Source: Embiotoca jacksoni (lineage: Eukaryota; Chordata; Actinopteri; Embiotocidae). Taken from it: a stretch of DNA of 64,000 nt. A program made the translations under genes and the position numbers. Positions within the stretch are counted from its first letter, which is position 1, and every line of letters begins with the position of its first letter. The stretch covers positions 327,501 to 391,500 of the forward strand of contig JAKOON010000055.1 of NCBI GenBank assembly GCA_022577435.1, read 5' to 3'. Positions 53,089-64,000 of this stretch are shown here, in pieces. Below the pieces are notes generated by a model that saw only the letters and a program-made list of their open reading frames with translations, searched no databases and was not told the DNA's origin.

Positions 53089-56000
53089 TATCGCCATCTC
53101 TCCAGGACTTCCTGAATCCAGAGTTGTTCTGTGATTATTTTGCTGCACAAAGCGGTTGAATTAGCAGCAGTTTCCCCTGAAATTTGCATGAACATTAACT
53201 GTGCGTTTGTTATTTTGGAAGAATGATCCATTAATTTAGCATCGCAATGCAAAACACATTTTCTGCAGAGGAAAAGATTTGTCACGTTCTCCAAATCAAA
53301 AACGAATCACCGAATTATACAAACTGCTCTGTCAGACATTTGAGTGTTTTCTGTGAGTAGCAGCTAATGTAGCGTTGAGCTACAAACCTCAAAGGAACCA
53401 TCAGAACATTTACACCAAAATAACATCAGCCTGAAACAATCATTAAAGTACATTATTATTAAAAGAACTATCGTGTGTTAGGATAAGAACAATTTGAATG
53501 AAAAACAATGCTAGCATCAAAAGAACGATGTACATTAGCATAAAAATCATGTACCATTAAACAAACTAATGTACGTTAGCATAAACAGGAACTACAAGAA
53601 ATGTGTTTCCATAAAAAATATAATGCTAGCTTAGTAAGTAAGTTGTAACGGCCGTTAGCATGAAATCTAACTGTACGTCGGCACCATTTCAAGAACCAAC
53701 ACATGGAAAAGAATTACGGTTCCGTTAAGTAACGTACGACAGATTTTAAAACCTTCTTTTCCATCCAACGATCTTCCTGTTATTACCCTCTCCCATCCGT
53801 TCCTCCTTTTAATGTCATTTTAATTGTCATAAGCATCCTGACAACATTGTTCTTCCATAAAAATCCCAGTTAAAGCAGTTTAAATGTTGCAATAACTTTT
53901 GTGTCTCATACGGATCCTTAATCAGCTTCCCCAGCTCCTCCATTACTATTAATGATCCTGAAGTCATAAACAAATAGAGAAAATACAAAAAAACTCTAAA
54001 GATAATTCATTTCCTGAATCCATCTCCTGTGCTGATGCCGCTCAGTGTGAGCGTTGAAACACGGACTGTGAAATGTGCAGAAGATGAATCTAATGGACAG
54101 ATTCATCATTCTGGGTTTAATCTCGGTGATAATTGCCTCCGCCCCCGAGTAAAAATAAATCAATCAAATATTAGCATCTTCCAGGCGTCTTTTCGTGGAT
54201 TAATAAAGTGAGATAATGTCATTTTGTCAACATGTTATGTATGCGTGTCGCTTTTAAACTGGATCATAAGTAAGTCGTTTTCAGGGAAACGAGAAGGAGC
54301 CTTTTCATCTTCATTTGGAGGAGGGGGGGGGGATCAAATATTCCCTGTGGTTTTTGGTTATTTAATTCATCAATCCAGATGGGATTTTAAAGTTCATGAC
54401 ATTGCAGGATCTGCTCTATAAAAAAAATAAAACTGGACTACTGAGCAGAGAAGAACATCCAGAAATCTGCTTAGAAATCCTAGAAAAAGAAGTTGCCTTA
54501 GAAACGCCACATTTCTACCTTTTCTTCAGGATCACAGTTATCTGTGATAAATGTCTGAACATCGATGATTCACAGCAGACCAGAGCTGCTCATAGATGAT
54601 TCAGCTGCTTCTGATGCCACCAATTTGTCTAAATGGTAACTAATAGAGGCTGAAGGGGGCTCAAAGAGAACAACAATACCTGCATGATAACCTGCTGAAT
54701 AAACATTTTCCACTTTCACACTGAGCTGATAAAAATACAGGTGAAAAAAAAAGAAAAATCCACTTTTAAGTACGAGGACGAGGATGGGATCGTTAAAAAA
54801 AAAAAAAAAGCAGTCGGTTTTCAGCTCAAAGGAGAGTGTGGAAAAAAAAGAGAAAAGAATCACTACATTCACTCCAGACTGGATTAAAAGCACTGAGCTG
54901 GGCAGGTAATATTAGAATCAGCCCATCTTATTACCTACAGAAATAAATCCTGTACAAACGGGGCTTTAGAGACACAAATCCTATGAATAGGAGCATTAAA
55001 TTGCCTCGCTGGTGATGAGAGCTCATCTGCACCTTCAGCACTATGAAGAGACCTTAAGGACGGCGTATATTAAAGACCGGTGACGTTATATCACCACAGA
55101 TGTTCGTAGTGAGAGTGTCGACTTTGATAAAGAAGGTTCTTTAAACCGTGAGCACAATCATTCTTTTGGTAAAAGAAAAATATCACGCTCAATCTTGAAC
55201 AACACTTGTTGATGGTGTTAGCATGTAGCTGCAACACGTTAGTTTTTTGCCGATGATAAATAACATTTTATTGATCTGTAAGTGACTGATTTGTTAACAA
55301 TCATTCTTTTAACCGAACTTTTCTTAACTTTTACAAAATCATAAATTTGTCTCAGTTGGCTAAAAGTTTCGTGTAAATCAGACGGTAGCTTAAAACATTT
55401 GTAGCCATGGCGACGTCACCCACAGAGCGGTTCTCGATGTGTGGGTGGAGCTTCATGCACTCGCCTGTCACTCAAAGCAGCCCCGCCCTTAACTCTGCAT
55501 AACTTTTAGCCTTAATTCGATTTAAGCGGTGAGTTCTATTAAAATACGTGAAACAGTTATCGTGAACAGGAAATTAACTACCGAGACCAAAACCGTATTT
55601 TGTACCAGTTGTTGCTTCTGCTGTAAAGTTTAAATGTTCTAGTGGCCATTTGAGGAACCTGTTAGCTCGCTAAATTGTTAGTCTGTGTGACTTCTGGACT
55701 CGGTGTGTTTTTTGCACAGTAAACCAGATATATACACGAAGACGACACAAACACAACAACAATCGATGCAGAAAGACACAACAACAGAAAAACAAAGCTA
55801 TGGAGAGGAAAAACTGAAAACCTCTTTTGGTCGTTTCCCCTCCAGGTGCTGGCGACCTCACCGGCGATCCGGTCGGTTACATCACCGGTGTTTTGGCGGT
55901 GATCATCCACGCCACCTACCTGGTTCACATCCAGAAGACCAGTCTGGACAGCGAGTACGGGCCGCTCACCGCGCAGTACGCCATCGCCATCATGGCCTCC

Positions 56001-56817
56001 CCGGTACGGACTCTCCTGTTTGTTTACCCGCTGCCGTCTTTAATTCTGTCCTCCGTTCTGACTCGGTCCGTTTGTCCGTGCGTGTCTCCGCCAGGTGCTG
56101 CTGGTGTGCTCCATCATCTCCATGGACACCATCAACATGTGGTCGTACGAGGGCTGGAAGGACCCGCGCATCAGCATCATCTTCAGCATCTGCGTCGTCA
56201 TCGGCTGCGCCATGAACTTCACCACGCTGCACTGCACCTACATCAACTCGGCCGTCACCACCAGCTTCGTGGGCGTGGTCAAGAGCATCGCCACCATCAC
56301 CGTCGGCATGGTGGCGTTCAACAACGTGGCGCCGACCGGGCTGTTCATCGGCGGCGTGGTGGTGAACACCGTCGGCTCCATCACCTACTGCGTGGTCAAG
56401 TACTTCGAGACGAAGAAGAAGAGCTCGTACGAGGACCTGGGGGAGGCGGGGAAGGACGGCGGGCTGCCCGGCGAGCCGTACCGGGAGAAGCTGCCGCTGA
56501 GCAGCAGCGGCCACGGATCGGACCCCGGACAGCCGGACACGGAGGGAGGCTTCAGCAGCGACGGGAGGGAGGAGGCGGAAACGACCCATCTGCCCAACGG
56601 AGAGCCGTGGACCGGGGACGGCGACGCCGGCTTGAACTCTCGCGTCATGACGGATAAAGAGGCGCTGGAGATGCAGAGGGAGCACTTCCACCGGGAGAGC
56701 GCCTCCTCTTTTCAGTCGGCCAGCGACAGCTACGTCGGGGTGTGGAGGTCCGTCAGACATCTGCAGCTCGTCAAGAAAGACCCTTTGCTCGATAACATGG
56801 AGCAGCAGAGTCCGTAA
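50210..56817 (+). CDS. SLC35D3: SLC35D3, orphan nucleotide-sugar-transporter-like membrane protein
   Basis: Four coding exons: 50210-50434, 52809-53019, 55846-56003, 56095-56817; 1,317 nt and 438 residues. The protein is a multi-pass (about ten helices) member of solute carrier family 35 in the endomembrane system. From published mouse work, SLC35D3 is needed for platelet dense granules and for dopamine D1 receptor trafficking; the substrate is unsettled. Conserved stretches include LGISVAVAHGVFSGSLNILL in helix 1, LWSLRGLSLPMYVVFKRCLP, GAGDLTGDP, GPLTAQYAIA, and the highly conserved NFTTLHCTYINSAVTTSF in exon 4. The hydrophobic core ends near residue 302; the last about 135 residues form a polar Ser/Glu/Gly-rich cytosolic tail. 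Position and strand next to PEX7 match human. Intron 3 is only 91 bp and not a multiple of three, so reading through would break the frame. My memory is that human SLC35D3 has two exons, so two introns would be extra here. Confidence 0.96.
50968..51031. repeat. C-rich telomere-like tandem repeat
   Basis: 'accctaccccc' variants in SLC35D3 intron 1, then a 'ctgactga' region to 51105. The minus strand has G-quadruplex potential and the plus strand i-motif potential. Confidence 0.9.
51505..51612. repeat. 42-bp minisatellite
   Basis: About 2.5 copies of 'gaccccttgtggacagtttg' plus 'tggatgtttttggacagtttgc'-type sequence, SLC35D3 intron 1. It explains the repetitive minus-strand open frames here. 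Confidence 0.9.
51925..52265 (+). repeat. Dispersed repeat family A, copy A12
   Basis: From 'ttggaccagcgggggagg' through 'cctgtcaatcaaacagac' to cggtggtattgcactttaag and 'gaagctacgaac'. Confidence 0.85.
52726..52730 (+). promoter_or_regulatory. Likely distant branch point of SLC35D3 intron 1
   Basis: ctaac is the best branch-site match, 79 bp before the acceptor. No AG occurs between it and the acceptor, as expected for a distant branch point with a TG repeat in between. Confidence 0.5.
52741..52797. repeat. (TG)n at the SLC35D3 exon 2 acceptor
   Basis: TG repeat ending 11 bp before exon 2, standing in for a polypyrimidine tract. Confidence 0.95.
53022..53085. repeat. (CA)n at the SLC35D3 exon 2 donor
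   Basis: Starts two bases after the donor GT ('gtagacaca'). Confidence 0.95.
53380..55845. other. Rest of SLC35D3 intron 2
   Basis: 53390-53660 carries many loose 'gtacattagcat'-type motifs. 54020-54220 and 54890-55080 are repeat-free and enhancer-like ('aggtaatattagaatcagcc', 'gattcatcattctggg'). 55385-55510 looks like a GC-rich dispersed element ('catggcgacgtcaccc', 'cgcctgtcactcaaag'). No other gene. Confidence 0.35.
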
Positions 56818-56852
56818 GGGACCTGAACTCAGACTCTGGAGAAGAAAACAGG

Positions 56853-56858
56853 AATAAA
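56853..56858 (+). terminator. SLC35D3: Possible proximal polyadenylation signal of SLC35D3
   Basis: AATAAA 36 bp after the stop codon, in an A-rich stretch. A second AATAAA is at 57175-57180, which is followed by a more usual context; either may be used. Confidence 0.45.
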
Positions 56859-58124
56859 AAAAAATATATAAAAAAAAAAAATACGTCTGCTGAAGAAACC
56901 AGAGGACAAAAAGAAAACGACAGACTGAACTTCCACCTGGAACCTCTTTTATCAGCATCAGCGGTGCTTAAAAACAAATGCTTGTTGGTCGTGTTCGCTG
57001 CTGTTGCAATACCTCAGTTTCACCACCGGGGACTACAGACCAGGTTCTCCGTGTCGTCACCGAGCAGCGAGAAGAGGTTCCCGGGGGAGAAAAATTCTGC
57101 CTCTCGTCTCCTTCAGCCTCCACGGCACGGCCGGGACCGCGGGCGTCGCATGATATCGATCCGCCGGCTAGCCAAATAAAAGCAGGTCTTGTAGAAGAAA
57201 AACAAAAAACAAAAACAAAAACAAAAAGTCTGCATCTTGTGCAAAACTCGAATATCACATCCAATCAGGGAAGAGCTTCTGAACGTGTCCGGGTTTTGTT
57301 TTTGTGGCTGAATTGTTGTTTCTAATCAGAGTGCGAGTGACTCGTCTGCGTCTTGTTTGTCTGAAGTTTGATTTTCTCTCTGCAGGTCCGCCGTCACTCT
57401 TTACTGTCGGTCCATCATTTATGTGTTTCCTGTTTGTCGGCGTCGGTGGAAAACGAGGACACGAATAACGTGGCGTCACGCCGGGCTTCAGTGTTCGTTA
57501 CTTTAACTTTCACGTTTTATTTCTGATGCTGCAGCGATCAGTCGTGGAATGTAACCAGGTACATTTACTCATCGGCAAACTGAACTTCTTGTATTTGAGT
57601 ATTTTCTTTTCATGACATTTTAAGGGGGAAATATTTTCACTGCAGTGGATTTATCCTGCAGCTTTAGAGACACGATGCTTTGTCATAAATTAAACGTAAT
57701 AATTTCGCACCCTGAACCAGAAAAATGATTTTCAACTCAAATCGTAATGATTTTAGTCGTTTTTTATGCCAAAATGCCCAAAATGTAACGCTTCCAGCCC
57801 CTCAGATGTTAAAGATTTCCTGCTTTTCTTTTCATTTATTTTAATCATCTTTGGTGTTTTTTATGATTTTGAGGTTTGCCGGCACCGTCAAAGCAGCTTC
57901 CTGCCGATTCACGGCACTAATTCACGCGTCAAACCCCCACAAAGACCCGTTTAGCCCCTTTGAGCCAAACCACTGAAATAAACTGATTTTGGCATTTTAA
58001 TCGATGAGACTCGACTTGTGTTCCGACGGCAACAAAAAGGACTTCAGCAGCGCCTCTTTGCAGAAGGTTACTCTGAGGAGCCCAGATATTTTTTACCTTC
58101 AGTCAAGAACGGTTGCCCACAGCG

Positions 58125-58125
<1 letters not shown>

Positions 58126-58213
<88 letters not shown>

Positions 58214-58215
58214 TG
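58126..58215. repeat. (TG)n microsatellite
   Basis: About 44 TG units with one TA step. Confidence 0.97.
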
Positions 58216-58589
58216 GAGGCAATCCCGCACAAAGCAGTGAGTGGTTCCTTCCTCGCAACACACTTAATTCCCTTAAAGCACACTTTGTCGTTGATTATAC
58301 CTTTCTTGTTGCTCTCCTTATATTTTATTTTTTAGAAAGATTTGGATTTGATGCCTCTAACCGTGCTGGAGTTTACAGACTGCTGCAGAAAAAGGTCGGT
58401 GGGTCGGTGGGAAGGAAGGAAACATGGCTTCAGGATCGACTTTTGTTTAAACAGATCGTTTCGAATCCTAAGTGATCAGCAATAACGTGCGATAAGGTAA
58501 ACTGCAAATAGTTCTGAGAGGTGCATTTGTAGAACTTAGTTGTTGTTAATGGGCGAACTTTTTACAATTAGCTGTTTGTTAGTTGGATG

Positions 58590-58710
58590 TCAGACTTTCA
58601 ACACCGAGTTCTACTGGGACCTTCTGAGGCGTCCGAGGGGAAAACATTCACTGTAAACCACCTGAACTGTGGCACCATGGCAACAGGGTTCTCCAACATG
58701 ACAACACAAT
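58590..58710 (-). repeat. Dispersed repeat family C, copy C3 (compact)
   Basis: The reverse complement has gagaaccctgttgccatgg and ctcggtgttgaaagtc in the same order as C1, but without about 110 bp that C1 has between them. Confidence 0.65.
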
Positions 58711-58779
58711 AATGCAACAGCAGTCATAGTTCCCCGCCCCACCCCTTACTCAGCTCCCTGCTTTAAAAACAGCCATGAT

Positions 58780-58900
58780 TCTGTAGTGGAAATCACTGCG
58801 TGGGCTCAGGAACGCTTGGTTGTAAGCGGGCGTGTTGAAAACGTTCTATTCCCCAAAAATTTGATCCAAAATCTGATGTTTCTCTGCTCCAGTTTCAGGT
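58780..58900 (+). mobile_element. Tc1/mariner-like transposase fragment (decayed)
   Basis: Reads EITAWAQERLVV on the + strand from about 58790; same segment as at 11135-11260. Confidence 0.65.
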
Positions 58901-61900
58901 CTGTGGTGAAATCACAAATTATTCATGTAACGTGAGGAACTCAGGCGATGACACGACTTTGAATCTGGGTCAGGAAGTAAAACTTACATTTTTTTACAAT
59001 AACTAATAAGATATCTGTTTAGGAGAGAAAAGTTTGGTTGATTTGGCAGGAGGGATGTTCTACATTTTGGGAAATATGTACTCCTATTTACTTTCTGGCT
59101 GAGACACACCACATTCAGTGCCTGTAAATCAATGCACATCTAGAGTCATGACATCATCAGCCTACCGTAACATACTGACTGGAAGTAGAAGGAAACAGCC
59201 TCTACTATCACCCTTGAAGCGTTCTGATTAACACGTAATATCTAATTTATTTGATCAAATAAGGTTTTAATGGACGTTAGAAGCTGGAACTATTTCTGCT
59301 TTGCCGATTTCACGGCGACCGTTAGAGCCCAGGAAGTAAACGTGACGGGCTGCCGTTCACCAAGAAGTTTCTACAAGCACAATGTTTGTTAAAAAAGAGA
59401 CCCAGAAATGAGCTTCCACCGTCCCACTGTTGTCTGACCGATGAGGCTCTCTGCCCACCTCGAGGCGACTCACCGACGCTATCTAATGAAATCAGTCAAA
59501 ATCAGCCTCTCAGGGACACGTGTGGGCCACCGAGCCATCCAAACGTCTGAAGGAATTATTCACATCAGCCAGTTGGAGTCAAGACTCCTCCACATGTGGG
59601 CTGAGCCGTCACAGACAGACGTTTTCAATTAATGACCAGATCTGTTCCACTGAATTCAACAGCAGATGGCAAAGTTCGATCTCACTTCGTATTTACACCT
59701 GCTACTGTCAGCCTTTAACAAGTGTTATCTTTGCTGAATAAGGAAAATTTGCTTTCTTCGAAACCAATCCCAAAGTCTGCGTTTGAAGTAGCAACGCAAT
59801 TAGCCTAGCTTAGCATGGGGCAATTAGTGCTCCCAATCTGAACCTTGTGGTCATTTGTGGTTTGAAAACAGCAAGATGGCGACGGCCGAAAGTCCAAAAA
59901 CTGTAGGCTACAAACCAACGGGTGGCGCCACGTGCATAAAACAAACAAAACAGCAACCCACTCGTGGAATAACAGGCGTCCGAAGACTCCCCAGCTCACC
60001 TTTAACAGCATTTCTGCAGCAGTCGTGTAGTTTCTGACCTGAATCCTCTTTTTCACCCTTATTTTTCTGTATTTAGGGCCGAACAAGGAGCATTTATCTT
60101 CTCTCCTCCAAACATATAGTCTCTTTCACAACGAAAAGCTCTGGGCATCTCCAAATCTGTGGAGAGAAAAAGCTGTCAACCCTTGATATTGATTGATATT
60201 GATTTTTTCCTCTCACACTCCCCAAACTTCATTTAACGGTACAAGAGAGGTGCCGTCCCCCGGAGCTGCAGAGAGCCCGGTGCTGATTCCACCATTAACG
60301 CTTTAGAAAAAAATATTAAAAAAAGAAGGTAAATGTAGTCGTTAGAGCATGACGTGTGAAACGTTTGGTGTTGTTTCGGGGTGATAATGAGTCAGTGGGT
60401 GCTACCATGGCGATGTGGGATGTTTGACTGTGATCCAGAGGTCGGACGCTGGAACTGCCTCCTCAAAGAGAAAACAAAGAGAATTACGATTCATTTGATG
60501 TGTGTGTTTAATTCAAATATGAGCCACGAGTGCATGAATGTATTTTTAAATGTCTGGTTTCTCCTTATTGTACTGAAATCAGAAAGGCTGAGAATCACTG
60601 TGAAAACCTGCGTTAACGGCCCGGACGTTGAAGGACGTGAAACATTCAGACCTGGTTTCTTCAGTAAACTTCAGGCAGCTGACATTAAATCACTCTTTAG
60701 TTCACTGTCATGGATTTTTTTTCTGCGTATTGTATGAAATAAACACTTTTCTGTTGAATGATATAAAGTACACGAAAGTCAGATCAGTTCATTGTTGGTC
60801 ACATCTGTTGAATCTTTGGAAATAACGCCTAAAAACATGCAATTTCTTTTTTTTTCCTACGACTTCCTGATTATTTCCTGGTGAGTTTCCTGGAAAGAAG
60901 TGTGCAATTTGATACCGGAGGGTTCATTTGCATAATTCCAATTGAATTGCTCCCATAACCTCTTTTCTGTCTGAACAGGTCAGATTAAAAATATAAATAG
61001 ATAATTTAAATAAAGGCAATTAAATATATGTGAAGAATAGAGTGATTAGAAAATAATGACCATATTTGTGATTGTTAATGGAGCGGTTCTATAGAAATTA
61101 TAATGTTCCCTGTAATTACAGCTGAAGTTCTTTCCAGGAAACTTGAGTCGATGCAGTGAACTGTGGAACATGAACAGCTGGAACATCTGTATGTCTGTCT
61201 GTCATTTCACCTACATTGAATGTACTGTATGCAGAGTGTAAATTGTCATGGATGGATTACAGAGTGGGTGTACTTGGCACAAGTCCATGGGGCTCCTGAA
61301 CTCTGGAACCCTTATTTTTCTTAACTTTATGATTTAATAAATTCAGCAGAGATTCTGATAACGATATTTTTATTTCAAGATTGAAAAGTCACACAAATTT
61401 TGCAGAGATTTCCTGTATTTGCATTAATTTATTGCGATCGCAACATTTCCTGGAGGGAATGTCTTCCTCCTATATCAGAAAGATGAGGGGGGATTTACTT
61501 GTCTGTGCCCAGGACTCCGTTTTCTTTTAATCCATCCACAGTCACTATACATCCTTTTAGTTGCAAACCACAAGGACAGAAAGTGATTCAGAAACAAATC
61601 ATCGGTTGTGATGACGGACGCAGCAGCATGTTGGAAGAATGACAGGCAGTAAACAAACAGCCTGCTGTCATGGAACTTTTTTGGTTTTTTTTAAAGGTGA
61701 AGTGTGTGGTGCATGAAAATTTAGAAACTTTTTCTGTCTTTCTACAAAAAGTTGTCAAAAGATGTTTTTGTTGACCAAAATAAAGCCAGTCTCATATTTC
61801 AAAAGTAACATTGCCGCTCTCTCTGCAAGAGCACTCACGGACGTCACATGGACTCTGCAACTGGAGAAATTGTTTATTGGATTTTTATCTGTCGACCGAA
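58900..61900. other. Non-genic stretch with a candidate conserved element at 60890-61150
   Basis: Nearly free of microsatellites. 60890-61150 has an enhancer-like mix (tttgcataattccaattgaa, 'ctgtaattacagctgaag', 'aataatgaccatatttg'). Open frames (60381-60737, 59805-60086) have no family resemblance. 59870-59900 has a YY1-like 'aagatggcgac'. Confidence 0.35.
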
Positions 61901-61929
61901 ATATCAATACAAAGCCATATTAGAATATA

Positions 61930-63860
61930 TCGTGCAAAATGTCATTAAAAAGTCATACTTTAGCATGTTGTCCGAAATATGATAAAAAGTCATACTATAG
62001 CATGTTGTCTAAAAATGTCAGATATGGGAAGAGCATGCTAAACAGTGGAATAAACCAGTATGGGATCAAACCTATAACCTGCTGCATCAGAGCTCAAAGT
62101 GCAAACCATTTCATCACCTGTTACTGACTATTGTCATCTAAAAAAATTAGTAAACAATCATAACATAGCATGTCGTCTTAAATGTGATAAAAAAAAAAGT
62201 CATGCTATAGCAAGTCGTCTAAAAATTTCAGATAGTGGAAGAACATGCAAATCACGAAGTGAAATAACCCAGCATGGGATCAAAGCTATTACTTCTTGCA
62301 TCAGAACCTAAAGTGCAAACCACTTCACCAACTGTTATTTAGTAAAGTCATATAAAAATTTAATAAACAATCACACTATAACATGTCCGAAATTTGAATA
62401 AAAAGTCAAACTATAGGATGTCGTCCGAAATATGATAAAAAAAAGTCATACTACAGCATGTCATCTCAAATATGATAAAAAAAAAAAGTCATACTATAGC
62501 ATGTCTGAAATATGATAAAAAAGTCAAACTATAGCATGTCGTCCGAAATATGATAAAAAAAAGTCATACTGTAGCATGTTGTCTTAAATATGAAAAAGAA
62601 AGTCCTACTATAGGATGTCATCCAAAATATGATAAAAAAAAAAGTCCGTTATGTCGTCTAATATATGATTAAAAAAAAAATCATACTCAAATCATATACA
62701 ATGTCATCCAAAAATTTCTAAAAAAAACTCACTATAGCATGTTGTTGAAAAATTTCAGATAGTGGAAGAACATGCAAATCACGAAGGGAAATAACCCAGC
62801 ATGGGATCGAAGCTATTACTTCTTGCATCAGAGCCTAAAGTGCAAACCACTTCATCAACTGTTATTTAGTAAAGTCATCAAAGAAAACTTTAACAAACTG
62901 TCATACATACAGCATGTCGTCTTAAATATGAAAAAAGTCAAACATACATGTCGTCCGAAATATGATACAAAAAGTCATACTATATCATGTCGTCTAAAAT
63001 ATGATAAAAAAAAAGTCATACTATATCATGTCGTCTAAAATATGATAAAAAAAAAAGTCATACACATCAATAGACACATCAACACACACATCAACGAGTT
63101 TAACACATCACCCCAAAAAATATAACAAAAATCTGATCAAAATGATAGTTATACATTTGAAAATATAGCAAATGCTAAATACATTATCGACCTAGTATAT
63201 ACAATGTTTTCAATCACAGTAGCATGGTAGTAGCAAAATAAGTAAATAAGCACAAAACTAATGTTTAAAAATAAATTCAGGTATAAATTATTTTTTTTTC
63301 TTTTGCAGACATCAGCATGAACAATAGGAAACAAAATAAAATGTGAAAATGACTGCATGTTTTTTACGGATTGAATGACTTGCACTGCAGAGAACTGTTT
63401 CTGGAAAGAATAAGTATTGCATTTCGTCGAAAAATGTCAAGTCGTGGAAGAACATGCAAATCACAAAGGTAAATAACCCAGGATGGGATCGAACCTATAA
63501 ACTCTTGCATCGGAGACCAAAGTGCTAACCACTTCACCATCGGTTATTTAGTAATGTCACCTAAAAATGTAATAAACAATCATAGCATGACATGTCGTCC
63601 ACAATATGAACAAAAAGTCAAATTATAGGATGTCGTCCGAAATATGGTAAAAAAGTCATACACGTCAGGTTCACGATTTACCCTCCGAGGTAACACACGA
63701 GGTTCACGGAGGACGAGACCTCCTAAGGCGTGTCCCTGTAAGGGTAAACCACAGCCACAAACCAAAGGTAAAATAAAAATATGATCAAAAAGTCATACTA
63801 TAGCATGTCGTCCGAAATATGATCAAAAAGTCATGTTTTCCACGACATGCTATAAGTATG
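61930..63860. repeat. Satellite-like array with about 40-bp units and embedded tRNA-like segments
   Basis: Dozens of variants of gtcatactatagcatgtcgt followed by 'ccgaaatatgataaaaa'. Four longer inserts share 'gtggaagaacatgcaaatca' and a tRNA-like segment (about 62020-62145, 62232-62350, 62758-62875, 63435-63560). 63065-63415 and 63665-63770 are other insertions. Confidence 0.85.
63435..63560 (-). mobile_element. tRNA-like SINE segment inside the satellite, best preserved copy
   Basis: The minus strand reads 'tggtgaagtggttagcac' (A box-like) and then GGTTCGATCCC (B box match), followed by 'tttgcatgttc', the same continuation as in the SINE at 19266-19570. Confidence 0.6.
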
Positions 63861-63864
63861 ACTT

Positions 63865-63995
63865 CCGTTAAAGTTATGGATGCCAGCACAGTGGTGCACC
63901 TGTCAGTGTTGTCGTCTCTCAGTCGGGATGCACCAGGTTCAATTCCTGCCTGGATTGTTAACGGTGGAATTTGCATGTTCATGCAAAACTAGTAA
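63865..63995 (+). mobile_element. tRNA-derived SINE-like fragment
   Basis: 'cacagtggtgcacctgtcag', B box-like GGTTCAATTCC, then 'ggaatttgcatgttc'. It is cut by the window end or its own 3' truncation. Confidence 0.55.
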
Positions 63996-64000
63996 CCTAA

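Larger units (their letters stand above)
57185..58780. other. Non-genic stretch downstream of SLC35D3
   Basis: Contains (TG)n at 58126-58215 and family C copy at 58590-58710. No gene recognised. Confidence 0.5.

Noticed and set aside
55827..56958. Out-of-frame plus and minus open frames (276 and 322 codons) over SLC35D3 exons 3-4
   Set aside because: They are low-complexity His/Arg- or Gly/Asp-rich shadows; the SLC35D3 frame is the conserved one.
61930..63860. CRISPR-like array
   Set aside because: Units are irregular, A-rich and diverged, spacers are not unique, and the genome is vertebrate.

Overview
This is a piece of a ray-finned (teleost, probably percomorph) fish genome. The evidence is vertebrate-style split genes with GT-AG introns, very dense (CA)n/(TG)n microsatellites (more than 35 arrays in 64 kb), and fragments of Tc1-like and LINE elements of the kind common in teleosts. 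Neighbouring genes PEX7 and SLC35D3 lie in the same order and orientation as I recall for human 6q23. I see no prokaryotic features, CRISPR array, rRNA, functional tRNA gene or viral gene.

Layout. 1-785 is a 29/30-bp minisatellite cut by the window edge. 0.8-12.2 kb is repeat-rich, with a ~1 kb CA super-array at 7.9-8.9 kb and, at 1.37-2.63 kb, a weak candidate for a very short split coiled-coil gene whose frame is broken as read. 12.38-14.89 kb is a three-exon MADF-BESS DNA-binding protein gene. 15.3-46.5 kb is PEX7, the peroxisomal PTS2 import receptor: ten coding exons giving 321 residues, with introns 5, 8 and 9 swollen by repeats. 49.4-57.2 kb is SLC35D3, an orphan nucleotide-sugar-transporter-like membrane protein with four coding exons and 438 residues. 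57.2-61.9 kb has no recognised gene. 61.9-63.9 kb is a satellite-like array whose basic unit carries tRNA-like SINE pieces.

All three recognised genes are on the + strand and head-to-tail. I see no operon-like or shared-pathway logic between them. The linkage of PEX7 and SLC35D3 is conserved synteny, and large PEX7 introns could hold enhancers of neighbouring genes.

The most distinctive observations are about splicing. PEX7 exon 3 and SLC35D3 exon 2 are each bracketed by a (TG)n tract at the acceptor and a (CA)n tract at the donor, which are complementary in RNA. PEX7 exon 3 also carries a duplicated donor inside the CA array that would insert 16 residues in frame. I did not find a clearly new biological system; the other findings concern uncatalogued dispersed repeats, a composite satellite, oriented CTCF-like motifs and candidate enhancers.
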